From Drosophila pseudoobscura (Eukaryota > Arthropoda > Insecta > Diptera > Drosophilidae), in NCBI RefSeq assembly GCF_009870125.1, contig NC_046683.1, positions 66,913,869 to 66,977,868 on the forward strand: a stretch of DNA of 64,000 nucleotides, written 5' to 3'. The notes beneath the pieces were generated by a model. It was not told where the DNA came from, did not search any database, and saw only the letters and a list, made by a program, of their open reading frames with translations. Numbering within the stretch: the first letter of the stretch is position 1; each line of letters starts with the position of its first letter. Positions 36,025-49,900 of the stretch are shown here, one piece after another. A program made the position numbers and the translations under genes.

Positions 36025-37330
36025 ATGGAAACGATCACGTCAAACGCACTGAAGACCCTCCTCGTGGCCGTGGCCGTGCTCCTGCCCTCGATGATGGCCC
36101 TTGCGCAGGAGAATAAGCCAAAGACACCTGCAAGTATAGAGACCATCCAGAAGCACAACATTCAGCTGTTGACAGAGCAACTGAATCGCGGGTGGAGAGC
36201 CTTCTGTAAGCCAACTCCCCATCTCTTGCCCAGTCCATGTCTAACTTGCCTGCTTTTCCACCGACTCTTAGGCGATGCCCCTGTGGACGAGGGCGTCATG
36301 TCTCTGTTCCAGGGCATTAATCCCAGCGATGCGGCACTCCACGTGATGACCGTCACGAATCGGAGCGTGGAGCTGCCCATCAAGTCGATTTCGCAGCTGA
36401 GAGACTTCGACATCAGTCCGGAGAGGAAGACCCTCATCTACGTGAATGCCTTCCACACGGCCGACAGCTACTTCAGCGTCCAGGAGCACCTGTCGCTGCT
36501 GCAGAACAGCCGGCGGGATCTGAATGTGATTGTCGTGGACTTTGCGAGGGACGTGGCACAGCTCTACTACGCGGTGCGGCATCATCTCTCCGTGCACGGA
36601 TATGCCATCTACAATGTGCTGAAGGCCCTCAGGGAGGCGGGCATTGCCCCGCAGGACATCACGCTCGCCGGACATTCGGTGGGGGCGAACATCGCCGCCC
36701 TGGGCGCACAGCTCTTCGCCAGGGGATCCAAGCAGCTGGTGGGCCAGCTGGTGGCCATCGATCCGGCCACCATGTGCCGCACCACCGATATCCTCGTCAA
36801 GCAGGGCGTCGCGGAGCGCGTGGTGGTGCTGCACGGGGAGGGCGATGTCTTTGGGGTGCGTGTGCCCGTGGGGCACATCGACATCTATCCGAATGGCATT
36901 GGGTACTTCCCGCGCAGGAAACTGCAGCCCGGCTGCGACTCCAAGATCTGCAGCCACATGTATCCGTTCGTTCTCTTCATGGAGGTATGTTCTGTCTCTC
37001 TCTCTCTCTCGCTGGGGTTCCCTCAATGTCCAACTCTTCTCCGCTCTCTTTCTCTGGCAGGCACTCATCGAGGGCGTCATGATCCCCGCCACCAAATGCG
37101 AAAGCTGGGCCAAATTCCGGCAGGGCGACTGCCAGTTCCAGAACACCCTCAACATTGGTCTCATTTACCCTTCGACTGCCAGGGGCCTGTACTTTTGCCT
37201 CACGCAACCGAACCCCCCCTTCACCTACATGGAGCACGGGCTGCGCTACAAGACGTCGCCGGCGCGTACCCGAGATCCAGAGAAATCCGCAAAGAGCGGA
37301 AAGAAGATTACCAAGGGAACCAAGGGTTAA
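36025..37330 (+). CDS. Secreted lipase of the pancreatic/vitellogenin lipase family
   Basis: Coding exons 36025-36205, 36272-36984 and 37061-37330, giving 387 aa. I chose the ATG at 36025 (GCCATGG context) because the in-frame ATG at 36007 would sit almost on the predicted cap site; that start adds 6 residues. An N-terminal hydrophobic stretch (about residues 10-26) followed by ALAQ suggests a signal peptide. The nucleophile elbow is GHSVGA (S196), the acid is in VAIDPATMC (D224) and the histidine is in CSH (H289), so the triad looks complete and the protein is probably a true neutral lipid or phospholipid esterase rather than a yolk-type inactive relative. The tail is Lys-rich (KSGKKITKGTKG). 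By position it may correspond to CG10116, not verified. Confidence 0.88.
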
Positions 37331-37459
37331 TACCGGTGTGGCAAGGGTTAAGCTTAGCTAATTTGTTTTTTTTTTGTTTTTAGTCTTTAGTTTTTGTTTA
37401 ATAGTTAATTTATTAAAGTATTTTGTTAGTAACGAAAACGTTTACTAGTCCGAAAACTG

Positions 37460-37600
37460 GACATGCCCAAAAGTATGCTGCACTTTTTGGCGCATGCAAT
37501 GCGACTGGAATTATTGCGGGTGCCCAAAAGTAGGCTTTGAATTTTTCCCGCGTCTTTGCCGCAGCAAAATGGCGCCAGCCCAAAAGTATGCTTTGCTTTT
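37460..37600. repeat. Triplicated ~56 bp motif with E2F-like sites
   Basis: Three copies of GCCCAAAAGTAKGCT lie at about 37465, 37522 and 37579. The first two are followed by E2F-type octamers TTTGGCGC (37486-37493) and TTTCCCGC (37544-37551). ATGGCGCC at 37570 is a weaker match. It lies about 130 bases after the lipase stop. It may be promoter DNA for a transcript I could not identify. Confidence 0.4.
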
Positions 37601-40600
37601 TTTGAAAATGTTCCCCTGCACTGCCAGATGGTGAAAAATGCAATTAAATTGATTAAATCTGCCCTGAAAAACTAGGACATGAAAGGAACAAGGGAAATTC
37701 TGGCTCACCACTGGACCAACCAAACTCCCTTTAGTTGTCCCTCTCTCTTCCATGGTGGAATTATTCGCTTTTCTCTTCTAAATGAGTATTACGCTCCCTC
37801 GCTCCATCGCTCTCTCACTCTCTTCGCTGATCTAAAGCCGAAACAGCTGATCAAAGCCACATCCAAAAGCCGACTCTCAGAGCGGCACAGAGTTTGGAAG
37901 AGAGAGAGAGCGAGTGCGAGGAGAGAGTGCATTGTATCTCCCTTTGAAGAGGCAGTGGCTGAGTGGCCCCAAAAGGGGTTTTTGGTTTTACCCGAGAAAC
38001 CCCCCTCTAAAAGCGGACACCCGCCCCTGCCTCTAGACCCACATATACACTCGAAAATTTCAATGGAAGCCGACTGTCTGCCGCTGTCTCTGCCGCATGT
38101 CTCTGCCTCTGCTGCCTCTGCTGCCACTACCTGTTGCCAAGCTGTAGGAAAAACACAAAAAAAGTTCAGTTAAGAGCCGCTTGTGGCCAACGGTGGAGCA
38201 CAGTTTCGTAGCATTTGGCGAGCCGTTTGGTCGGACATCGGAATCGGCATCGTCGGACATCGGACATCGGGGCTAAGCTAAGTCCAAGTCCAGCGTTAAA
38301 CCCGTCGGACAGACGTCGGACATCGTGTCGCTGTGCGGTGCGCTGTGGTGCGGTTCGGTTCGGTGGTACGTTTTGTTCAGTTTCTGAGCTGGGGCCCACA
38401 GGCGCCCCAAAGCCCCCAAAGCCAATCGCCAGTTGATCGTGCGGAACCCCTTGCGTTGGGAGCCCCCTCCGAGGTCTGTCTTTGGCTCGCAGCACTCCAA
38501 CACAATAGAGAGAGAGAGAGAGAGAGAGAAACAAACAGAAACACTATAATATATACATATACGAAAAAACAGACGCTGTTGCCACTGGCTGCTGTTGCAC
38601 TGCTGTTTTCCGTGTAATCGTCGGATGAAATGCCTCCAAAATGCAAGAACAAAAATCAAACTAAAGTGCAAGTGCAAGAACATCAAATATTACCCAGGGA
38701 AGCCCAAAGACACGGTATCTTTAGCTGTATCTGTATCTGATGTATCTGATGTATCTGTATCTGCTGTATCTGTATCTCGCGCGTTGATCTGTAGTCGTAA
38801 GCACACGCCAGCGCGTGGCCTAGATGGGCGGCTCCACGTAAAGCCGCCGTCTATTCAGAGCTTATGTTTTTTTTTTTTCGTATATTTTTGTTGTATTTTT
38901 TGTTGTTTTTGGGTGTCGGCGGCAGCATTTGGCTCAAAGCCAAATTCGAATGCAATTTTTCAATTGAATAAAAGGCTAAATGATGCGGCAATTACGAGTA
39001 GATACAAGTATATAGATACAAGATACATATAGTAGAGTGGGATTAGCCATAAATAGCTGTGGAAGATTGTTGTTAATGAAGTAATTGATGCACTTGTGTG
39101 AGCCCCAACGGCATGGAATGATAAATGAATGGGGAAACATGGGAAAATCCACGACTAAATTGATTTAAAATCGTTACGGGCATGGAAATATTATAATCCA
39201 CCAATTAATGTCCGAGAAAACTCATTAGATATCCTATTAGATATATTAGAACAGGAGAGAGAGGGGGCCTTTGGCCCAAGGGGCATGGATGTCCTCCCCA
39301 CAAGGCACAAGGACTCATTCTCAAGAGAGATGCATCCGTTGGGGCGACTCTCCACAGGGGCTATCCATCTATTCATCGCTTTATTGTGTTAAATCTATAA
39401 TTACTTAACGAACACGCTAATTTTATACCCAATTTACATCAAGAGGTGCCCATTTTCCCGTATAAATCCGCTCGTTTCGAGTGGCTTTCGATTGGAAGCA
39501 CCTCAAATGAGTTTATGGAAAATGCTAACGATGCTAACAGAAGTCGGGCTGCCCCTCTTTTATTGTGTGCTAATGAGGCAAGAAATACTCCCACTGCCGT
39601 CTCAAGGGGGGGGATCCACCGCCCATCAATCTGTGGGGGGGGGGCCAGGGCCACCGTTTAGGCCCACTTCGGCGCCTGACTCATTTGTTAAACAATTCGG
39701 CGATTTCGGGCCCGTCCGAAATACGTCAGAAGAAAGTGAAATTTATTCGAGTCTGAATTTCGTCACCAATCAATGTCCGTGGGCACTGGCACTGGCACTG
39801 GCTTTGCTTTGCTTTGTTTGTCTTTCTTTGTGTTTGCCCGTGGCTTTGCGCCGCAGTGAAGGCTGCCTGGCAGGCTTCGCTCCGGAGATGTATCTCAGTA
39901 TCTTTTTATCTCGGCATGTACACGGTGTAGCCTCTGTATCTGTCAGCTCGCTGTTTGCCCTGTTTGATAATATATTACGGAAGAAGGGGACACTTATTTG
40001 AGCTATCTTTTGAGCGGGTCAATGGGTGACTGTGGCTATTTACAGCCTCCGGCTGGGCGAGTGGATTTTTGGGCAAATTGCGAAAGAATTGCAGTTGTTT
40101 TCGGAGGCAGATACGAGGCGGACAGACAGACAGATTAGCCGGATCCCAGCTCGTAAGTGCGAGAATTTTTCATGGAAATCTCTCTATGGTAATTGTGCAC
40201 TAGGCATCCAATATAATTATTCAGTATTCAGCAATACAATCGCTTGAGATACCCATCGGATAGTTCTTGGGAAACACACACACACACACACACACACTAC
40301 ATGTGTATCTATGTATCTAGCCACTAGATCGAGGGACAAGTGGGTGGTGGATGGCCGCCGGAGGGGCGACGGCTATCGTGACTTGTGACAACAACAACAA
40401 CAACAGCAACCGGTTATCCATTGGCTGGAGAATTGGGTGGAATCTCGTATCACTCGTACATTCCTGAAGATCACCTGCCATGTTTGTAAACGAAATTAAC
40501 GCCGCACTAGAGTGAAAACTCTGCCGTGCCCCTAGCCCCCTCCACCCCCCCATCCACCCCCTGCCGATACAGCCGATCCAGCGATGGAGAGAACCCGTTT

Positions 40601-41862
40601 CGGTTAGAACTCCCTCTCAATCCCCCTCCCTCCCCCTCCCCACTCCGCATTTATGCAAATACAAATATTTGCAGCTTTAAAAAATAAAAAATACAAATCG
40701 TATGCCTGGCGACTAGCCAAAAGCAAACGAAAAGGAGTAAAAATAACCTCGAAAACTTCTCTCCCTCTCCCTCTCTCTGCCTCTGTCTCTGTCTCTCCGG
40801 GCAACACGCAACAGGTTTCTCGGTTTCTCGGTTTCTCAAAATCAAAGATTTAGCTTCGACCAAAAATGATTCGATTAATCACAATTTTTAGGGAGAGAAA
40901 CGCAACATAAACGAAATACACAACGGAATAAATCAAAAACCCTCCCCCCCCCCCCCCCCAAAAAAAAGTAAACAGACGGAAACTGCGACTTCGGGGGGCT
41001 GGGGGGGGGGGGGGGGGACTGTAAGGCGCTGACGGGGCACGAAATAAAGAGAGAAACAATCAAGGTTTTTCGGGTGAAAAAAAGAAGAGAAAAAAAGCCA
41101 AAAATTAAAAGATGATAAAACAGTTTTTGGCATTGAGCGTGTATCCCCCCCACCACCATCCCCGTCCCCTCTATCCCTTGCCTCCTCTCCGCTGATCGTA
41201 TTTTTGGGGAAATCCTGGCAGCAGAAAACAAAAAAAAAAAGAGCCACAAAATAATTATGCCTCGAAGGTGAATGAAGATTGTAATAAAAAATAATACAAA
41301 AAATAGTACAAAAAAAAAGTGATGTGCGTGAAACTAAAAAAACAAATTAAATATACATATATAAATATATATTTCTGAGGTCTAAAGTGTTTCGCAGAGC
41401 CTTAAAACTCTATAAATGCAAATAAAAAACAGAAAAAACCTAAATCAAAAATAGTAAATAATTACAGATGATACCCCTACCCCCTACCCCCTACACCCTC
41501 CCCCGCCCCGTCGCATTGGAAAGTGCAATCGAAATTAAATGTCAAATAAATACACAAAAAACAAAACAAAAAAATATAGAAATGGAAAAGCAACAAAAAC
41601 CCTTCGAAACGAAACGAAACGAAATGAAACGAAATGAAACGTGCGGGAATTTCGGTTTTAGTTAAAATTGTATTTTTGTTATTTGCATGTAACGAAAACA
41701 TACGATATATATATACACTCGTGTGTGTGTGTGTGTGTGTGTCTTTGCTTTACAGTTGGCTTTTTCTCTCTCTCTCTCCCGCTTGTTCTCTCTCTCCCTC
41801 TTCCGCTGCAGCAACTATTGTTATGGCTTTTATTTTCATTTTTTGTTGTTTTGTTTTTGCAG
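37601..41862. other. Non-coding DNA upstream of the bestrophin gene
   Basis: No supported exon. Contents include GA runs (38507-38529), GTATCT hexamers (38714-38777), a CA run (40266-40297), G and C homopolymers (40944-40959, 41006-41018) and a GAAAC pentamer run (41609-41640). A leader exon of the bestrophin may lie here, with an acceptor at 41862. Confidence 0.5.
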
Positions 41863-42193
41863 GAGAGAAGCTTACAAAGAGAGGAGAGGGACTCCGTTTC
41901 GCAAAGAGAGGCAGAGAGAGAGGGAGAGGACGCCTTTGAAGAGAGGAAGAGATCGCTTTGGCGAGGGACTCTCCTCCGAAGAGAGCGGGAGAGCGACATG
42001 CGACGACGCCGTCGTGGCCGCTGCTGTCAATGACGAAACAGCGACGAAACATACAACAAAAAGCCAAGCAAAAACAATATTCGCGTACAAAATCAATCAG
42101 CAAGCAATTCGGATACGGCCTTCCCCCCACAGCAAAAGATACAGATACACTCCACACGAGTAGAAGTGTGGCCGAAAACCAAGAGCCGCCCCA
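41863..42193 (+). other. Probable 5' UTR part of the first bestrophin coding exon
   Basis: A polypyrimidine tract ending TTTTTGCAG at 41862 would open an exon that runs through the ATG at 42194 to the donor at 42265. It is purine-rich (GAGAG) at its start. The upstream donor is not identified. Confidence 0.3.
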
Positions 42194-45100
42194 ATGACCG
42201 TCTCGTACGCGGGCGAAGTGCCGAATGGCAGCAGTTTCGGCTGCTTCTGGAAGATCCTATGGAAGTGAGTACCCATCCCATCCCATCCCATCCCATCCCA
42301 TTCCCCGGTGGAGAGGGGACTTAAGTGGGTCACCCAGTGGCTCTGGTGGTACTGCTTCCTCGCACTGCGGGGGTTTTTCCCCTATTACTCATCTTTCCAC
42401 TTGTGCCGCTGGCTGGCTGTTTACCAACGAAATTAACATCGAAGTTTTGTGTAAACAATCGCCATGGCGACAGCGACAGCGACAGTTCCGCTTCCACAAC
42501 ATCTGCTATTCGAGAGGTTTTTTGCATTAATTGTTTCCCCGAAAGTGCACTCACTCGTAACCGTCGAAACGGTAGGGCCATCGGGCCATCGGTCCATGGG
42601 GCCCAAAAAGTGATTCCGATTCCGATTCTCTGATGCTAGGAATGTGCGTTTTAAAACATGTTTTTTCTTTTTTTTAATAGTTTTAATAGTTAATCTCTCC
42701 TTGAGGCCTTTTAAGCAACAGATCACAGAGGGACCTTGGATCAAAACAAACAGAACAGAACAGAACAAAGACCCCGAAAGACCCTCATTGGGGGCGGGGC
42801 GAGGGGGAGTTAGACCAGTTTCAAAAGCGTGTTTCGATTCACAGACAAACACCATCGAAAGGCCATCCCCCAACCCCAGCCCCAAGCCCCAACCCCATTA
42901 GAATTCATTGGAAGCGACATGCAAGCTTATAATATCATCATCATCATCCATTAAGCATGAAAAATAGTGAACAAATACCAGGGTAGGGGGAATGAGGAAA
43001 TCATCGTCAAAGCTCAAAGATATTCCATCGAACTCCATCGATCCAGTAATACCCAATACCTTCCCCTCTTTGCAGATGGCGCGGCAGTGTCTACAAACTG
43101 ATCTGGCGCGAATTGGTCGCGTATCTGTGCCTCTACTACACCATAAATGTTATCTATAGATTCGCCCTGACCGCCAACCAACAGGCGTGAGTATTGGCCG
43201 CGTCCCTGGGCGTCCCTGGGCCACTGATTATCTCTCTACTGATCTACTCTCTCTCCTTGGTGGGGCCAGGATCTTCAACAAAATCCGGCAGTACTTCGGA
43301 CAGCAGGGCGAGAGCATACCCATGTCCTTCGTGCTCGGCTTCTACGTGAACCTCGTGGTGAAACGCTGGTGGGAACAGTACCGCCTGCTGCCCTGGCCCG
43401 ACACGCTGGCCCTCTTCATCAGCGCCGCCATCTCCAATGCCAACGGCGGAGTAAACGTAAGCGCCACAGACAGCGAGAGTGTATCGATATTAATCCCTTG
43501 GTCCCTTCAGAACGAAACGGGTCGCCTGATGCGCAGGAATATCATGCGGTACATGGTCCTGGCCTACGTCATCACTCTGCAGCGCATCTCGCTGCGTGTG
43601 AAGCGGCGCTTCCCCACCACCCAGCACCTGGTGGACGCCGGCCTCATGCACGAGTCCGAGATGAAGATCTTCGAGGCCCTGAACGCCAAGAGCCCCATGT
43701 CCAAGTACTGGATGCCGCTCGTCTGGGCCACGAACATCATCAATCGGGCGCGAAAGGACGGCCTCATCGCCTCCGACCACATCGTGCAGACGATTCTCGT
43801 CGAACTATCGGATATTCGTAGGCGTCTGGGTGGCCTCATCGGCTACGACACGGTCTGTGTTCCTTTGGTCTACACGCAGGTACGATACGCAGGGGGGGGC
43901 CCCCCCTCTCTCTCTAACGACTCCTTCTGCCGCTTACCAGATACTCTTCACAGGTGGTCACCCTCGTGCTGTATACCTACTTTATTGCCGCCCTTCTGGG
44001 GCGACAAATGCTCCCGAACGTCCTGGATCGCAATGGACGCGAGGACCCCGATTTGTACTTTCCGCTTTTCACCGTCCTGCAGGTGAGTTTTCCCCCCAAC
44101 ATCCCAACCGATGGCCACTGCTGCATGTCGCGTTCAATTCTCAAATTCAAAATTCTCAAAGAGCATTTAGAAGTTATTTGCTTATAATTTGCACGTTCCG
44201 CTTTATTTAAGCCATAAATCTTTAACAATTTTGCACGTCTCGTTGACGTTTTGTACAAATATTAAACAAAAACTTGTTGCGGTTTCTCTGCTTCTCTGTT
44301 TCTCTGTTTCTCTGCTTTCTGTTTGTTTTTTCCCCGCTTATTATTGTTATTTTTTCTGTTTAATTTGTGGCTCATTAACGTAAATGTAACTGAAACTGTG
44401 GGCCAGGTAGAGCCAGGCCGGGCCAGCCCTGGCTACCGCCAAATGTAATGGCGATACCTTGTCACCGATACGGAGGATGCCGATACGATACCCTCTCTCT
44501 GGGGAGTGCAGTGTGCACTGCAGATACATACATATAGATCTGTCTATCTATCTGTAGATATCATGATATTCGGCCAGCTACAAAGGCTGTTTCTGCTCTG
44601 CGGTTTCTGCGGGTTTTCTCTGTCTGGACAGATTTCAAGTGCTCGACGCCTGCCTGCCCCCTGCCCCCTGCCCCCTGCCGCCGCCTGCCACCTGCCTTCT
44701 TATGTAAACGATTCGCGGTCACGTCTGAGAAATACTTTTCCCCCAAAGTTGCTTCAGATAGACGGATGGATAGACAAGTGTTTAGCCCATTTAATTTATA
44801 CTGTTTTCGCGCGAAAAGGTACCGAGAGAAGGCAGGAGAGTGGTGCTGTGGGGCTGAGGGGCTGTGGGGCTGGTATCTGATTCGATTTAATCGTGTTTCC
44901 CTTCCCCTTCTCCCCTTGCAGTTCGTCTTCTATGTGGGCTGGCTGAAGGTGGCCGAGGTGCTGATCAATCCCTTTGGCGAGGATGACGATGACATAGAAC
45001 TCAATTGGCTGATCGATCGCCACATAAAGGTGAGTCACGCACACAGAGACGAGGCACAAGGTGTTTCATGGCTCGACATGAAAAATCTCTAATAAGCAAT

Positions 45101-46961
45101 CATCAATATACAAATAATCCCCGCGGCGTATACGTGATATTTTCATTAAATTATTAGCAACAAAATCCCCCCCCCCCCCCCAACCCCCAAATGAAACGGC
45201 TGAAAACCTGTCCAACTGCCAGTTAAAATTATTTAACATACACTTGAGAGAAATTTAAATTAAATTAAATTTTAAGCCACCGATTTCCAAATAAAACCGA
45301 AAGAATTTTCAAATGAAACAGAAACCTTAAGTGCAATTAAGACACAAAGACCTTGGGGCGGGACAAGGCACATCCACATCCACATCGACATCCACATCCA
45401 CATCCGTGTATCCATCAGATACTTAACAACAAACCATTCACTCCGCGTCCGAGTCTGAGAGCACAATTATATCCGTAATTATGAGCGCTTCCAAGTATCA
45501 TGACTGCTCGGATCTTGGCCTTTTTCGAGACTCTGCTAATTGGGTTAGCGTGCTGCAAAAAAATAGTCAAAAAAAGGGGCAAAGGGGGACTATCTCGGCG
45601 ATAATCGGGCGAGAAACTGCTGCTCCAGAGATTCTCTTCCGACTCCTCTCGATCATACGATTTATGCATAAATCTATCTTTAGTTCTGGTTCTGTCTATC
45701 TGTCTATCTATCTATCTGTCTTTCTGTCGTGTATAAATCTTTATTAATGTGTGGAAATCTTTGTACATATCCGAGAAATGTGTTTGTGTGCCAACTTAAG
45801 ATCGTGGCCAAAGCAAATATAAATTTCCATTTGATTTAATGCGGTATTCGATGAACGATCGAATATCGACCATCGACTAACAGGGGTGTATTCGATGCAT
45901 CGCACAGAACATGTCAAGTGTTTCCAAGCCGATCCATACCCGACCCGATCTCAAGTCTCCGATCTCCGGTCTCCGATCTCCGATCTCCGGTCTCAACCCG
46001 CAACCGCAGACTAATGAATAATGATCTCCTCTTTCTGGCTGCCAAAAGTCATAGCCATCGGAATCGATTTGGCTTTTTCTGATAGTAGCTTTTTTTTTGG
46101 GTAGTTAATTGTTCAAAATGAATACTTTAAAAACCCAGCAAAAGTCGAAAAAAATAGTTTCTTATTTTGTGATACATTTTTTCGTAAAGGTGCATTCATT
46201 GGGCGTCGTTTAAGGTATTGTTTGTAGCAATCCATGGACGAACGGCTGAGGTGGGCCGCATTACTCCTCCGAAGGATGCTGGGAGTCGCTGAAGAGTCGC
46301 TGGGGAGTCGCTGGAGAGTTGCTGGAGAGTCGCTGGAGAGTCTCCTCCAAGAAGAAAACCTGCCTCATCGTGGCATTCCCTACTCTGCGGTTTATCGCTT
46401 GTTTTTAGATGAATATTCGCTAATATTCGTATCTCGTTCCGTTCCAAAGATCCAGTATTCCACCTCGCCGCCCCTCCGCCTCTCCGCCCCTCCGCCCCCG
46501 GTTCTCTGGGGTATTTTCTGGAACGTTTGACTTCGGTTTAAAGCTCTGTTTTTGCATATCTGTATCTCTGTATCCACAAATGCTGTCTGCAGTGTGCCCC
46601 CATCCGCCCCCGTCCGCCCCTACCACGCCTGCACCACCTGTATCTGTATCTGTATCTGTATCTGTATCCGTATCTGTACCTGCATCTGTGTGCGCGCGCG
46701 TATCTGTGTGGGGGTCTGCTGTGGGCCGCTGTTTTGTTGCTTGCAATTATTTACAAAAATCCAGCAGCCGAGCCGAGCCGAGCCGAGCGGCCAGCAGCGG
46801 CAACAACAAATTGAAAACAGGTTTTTTTTTTTGTATTTTGTATTTTGTTTTTTGTTTTTGTTTCGTTTAAAAACTGAAAACATTGAAACCTCTTTTGTAG
46901 AGCGCTTTTATCATTGAATTTTGTTTTTGTTTTTTATTTTTTTTCGTACGAGTACGTCTGC

Positions 46962-46996
<35 letters not shown>

Positions 46997-49900
46997 TTTT
47001 TATGGCTTAAACTCCGAAATTTCAGTGGAGAATCAAGAGTGTGGGGTGGGGTGGGGGGCAGGTGGAGGAAGAGGGGGATGGCATGGAATGGAGGGAGAAA
47101 TGCATTTCCAAGAAAACGCTTAAATGCTTCGCTTATCACCCAAGAGAGAGAGAGAGGGGGGGGAGGGAGAGAGGGAGGGAGGGTGGGAGGGAGGTTATTG
47201 TTATTGCAAAATACTTCTACCATTCTCCCATCCCATCTATTTCGTGGCCTATTTCGCACCTATCGCACCCCACACCCCCACCAAAACGTGACTCTTGACG
47301 GTTAACGGTTAACGGTTAACGGTTTGAGGCTTTGACGATTGACGTGTGCCCATAAATAGAAAAAAAAAATGGAAAAAATAGAAAAACAGAGCACCACGAA
47401 ATGATTAAACAAATGAGTAACACTCGTACATTTTTGTATTCATATTTTTATTTTTATTTACCCCAACAAATTGTTTCGGAACAGATGGTTGCCCACAGAG
47501 AGCCTCCTTGGGCCACCCCATTAACCCTGTACATGTGTCCTACCAATATACAGCCCTTAGAAAGTCTTAGTCTTGTTTCCTAATACAATGCAGTCGAGTT
47601 CCTTCGAGTGGGAGAGATCTATGGCATAAATCATGCACGGATCCTGGATGGGGGCTGTGCTCAGGGGATTCTAAAGTCCTCGAGAATCGATGTGCCCGCA
47701 GCCCGTGGCAGCTTATAGATAGGACCAAGGACGATCAGTCATTTCAAAAATTGGGACTATTTGGGAGAATAACTTTGGTCTTTCTGAAGATAACTCATGG
47801 ATGCCCCAAGCCCTGGATATTACTATTTCATAAACAGAGTCCACAGTATTTTCCACGGTCCTTGAATGTGCTGGATCAGTGGGGATCCTTCAGGGCTGTT
47901 TATGCCGAGCCCTGCAGGGCGGACATCAACAAGTATCCATCTCGGATGAGCACAGCCAGGGAGGAGGTGTTCTACAAATCTCTGCCCCAATCAGAGGCAA
48001 TAATCGATCCGCAAGGCAGAGCATTCCTTTCTCACTCTCTTCCTTTCTCACTCTCTCCCTCTCGATGTCTCTTTTTAACGCTACAATTTGTAATATCTTT
48101 GCAAATAAAAGTATCTGCTGTTGTGGGCTGCGAAGAGCCGAGCACTTGGGTTTTCGTGTGTGTTTTTTGAAGTGCGGCCTGGAATTATGAAATAAATTAA
48201 CAAAAAAAAAACCATAAAAAAAAACTTATCAACAATTTCACTTTTTCTTTTGTTTCAAAAGTGGAACAACAATAAAAACAACACACAAAACAGTGGATTG
48301 GCATTAATATGTTTTTGTTTTTATTTCATTTATTTTTTTTGTGATGTAATTAGGTCTCAGTGCCGCCTCCTCTCTCTTTCGCTCTCCCTTTCCCTCTCCC
48401 GCTCCCGCTCCCGCTCTCTCTCTCTCTCTCTTTCTCCACTTGAAATGCCATCAGAAATGGGAAGCACGTGCCCCACATCCACCACCACCACCACTCCTGA
48501 TTTCCATATATCTACCACTCGACTGATCTGATCCACTTTTGATCGCGAATTGATTGTGATCGATACATTTACGATGCATCAACGATACATTAACGAACCA
48601 TTTACGATACATTAACAAACCATTTACGATGCATTTACGATACATCAACGAACCATCTACGATACATTTACGATACATTTACGAACCATCAACGATACAT
48701 TAACGAACCATTTACGATACATTTACGATCGTATTTATTCGTAGGCCGCCTACATGATTATCGATGGGATTACATTTATGAACCATTTACGATACAATTA
48801 CGATACATTTACGATACATTTACGAACCATTTATGATACATTTACGATACAACAACGAACCATTTACAATACATTAGCGAACCATTTACGATACATTTAC
48901 GAATCATTTATGATACATTTATGATACATTTACGAACCATCTACGATACATTTACGATACATCAACGAACCATTTTTGATACATTTACGATACATTTACG
49001 AACCATTTATGATACATTTACGATACATTAACGAACCATCAACGAACCATTTACGATACATTTACGATATATCAACGAACCATTTATGATACATTTACGA
49101 TAGATTAACGATACATTAACGAACCATTTACGATCGTATTTATTCGTAGGCCGCCTACATGATTGTCGATGAGATGCACGAGGAGCATCCGGAGCTGCTG
49201 CGCGACCAGTACTGGGAGTGCGTCGTCCCCAAGGACCTGCCCTACACGGTGGCCTCCGAGCACTACCGCAAGGACGAGCCCAAGGGATCCGCGGAGAAGT
49301 ACAAGGTGAAGAAGGAGGACGCGATGTACGCGAACATAATGCCCGGCGGGGGCGGCGGAGGCAAGCGAATGCTCAGCGACGATGTCTATGCGGACTACGT
49401 GAGTACCCTGTAATATCCTGCAGCACACTGCAATACCCCAATACAACACCCTGTGCGCGCTCTGCAGGAGAGCGTCGACACGCCGATGGTGGAGCGCCGG
49501 AAGAACAACTGGCTCGTGCGGCAGCTGTCGCGCATGGGCTCGATGCGGAGCCAATCGACGGCCTACTCCTCGGGCGGCATGCCGTTCAATCGGCATCGCC
49601 TCAACTCGGTCTACTCCAGCCCCGAGTCGGGCCTGCCCCTGACGATCCTCCAGCAGCAGCAGCTCCAACAGCAGCAGCAGCAGCAGCACCAGCAGCAGCA
49701 GCTCCCGTCGATGGGGGGCTCCCAGTCGCAGCAGAAGTCGAGCCTCTACGGGAAGTTTGTGCATCGCAAGTCGATACGCGCCCAAAGGCAGTTGATAAAG
49801 CAAAGTGAGTATCTACCGCGGTACAGATGCATCTGCAGATACATGCCCCCAAAAGTATGCTTCACAAATGAATGCCAAATGATTCACGTTTATTCATTAG

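Noticed and set aside
36268-37164. A 298-codon minus-strand frame over the lipase gene
   Set aside because: Shadow of the lipase exons; it crosses both exon and intron and has no motif.
37679-38173. 164-codon plus-strand frame with ATG after the triplicated motif
   Set aside because: Composition is low-complexity Ser/Pro/Leu, with no conserved segment and no splice or poly(A) support, although it could be revisited if a promoter is shown at 37.5 kb.
47295-47322. AACGGTT tandem repeats, telomere-like at first sight
   Set aside because: Only three or four copies within an intron. Flies use retrotransposons at telomeres, so no telomeric meaning.
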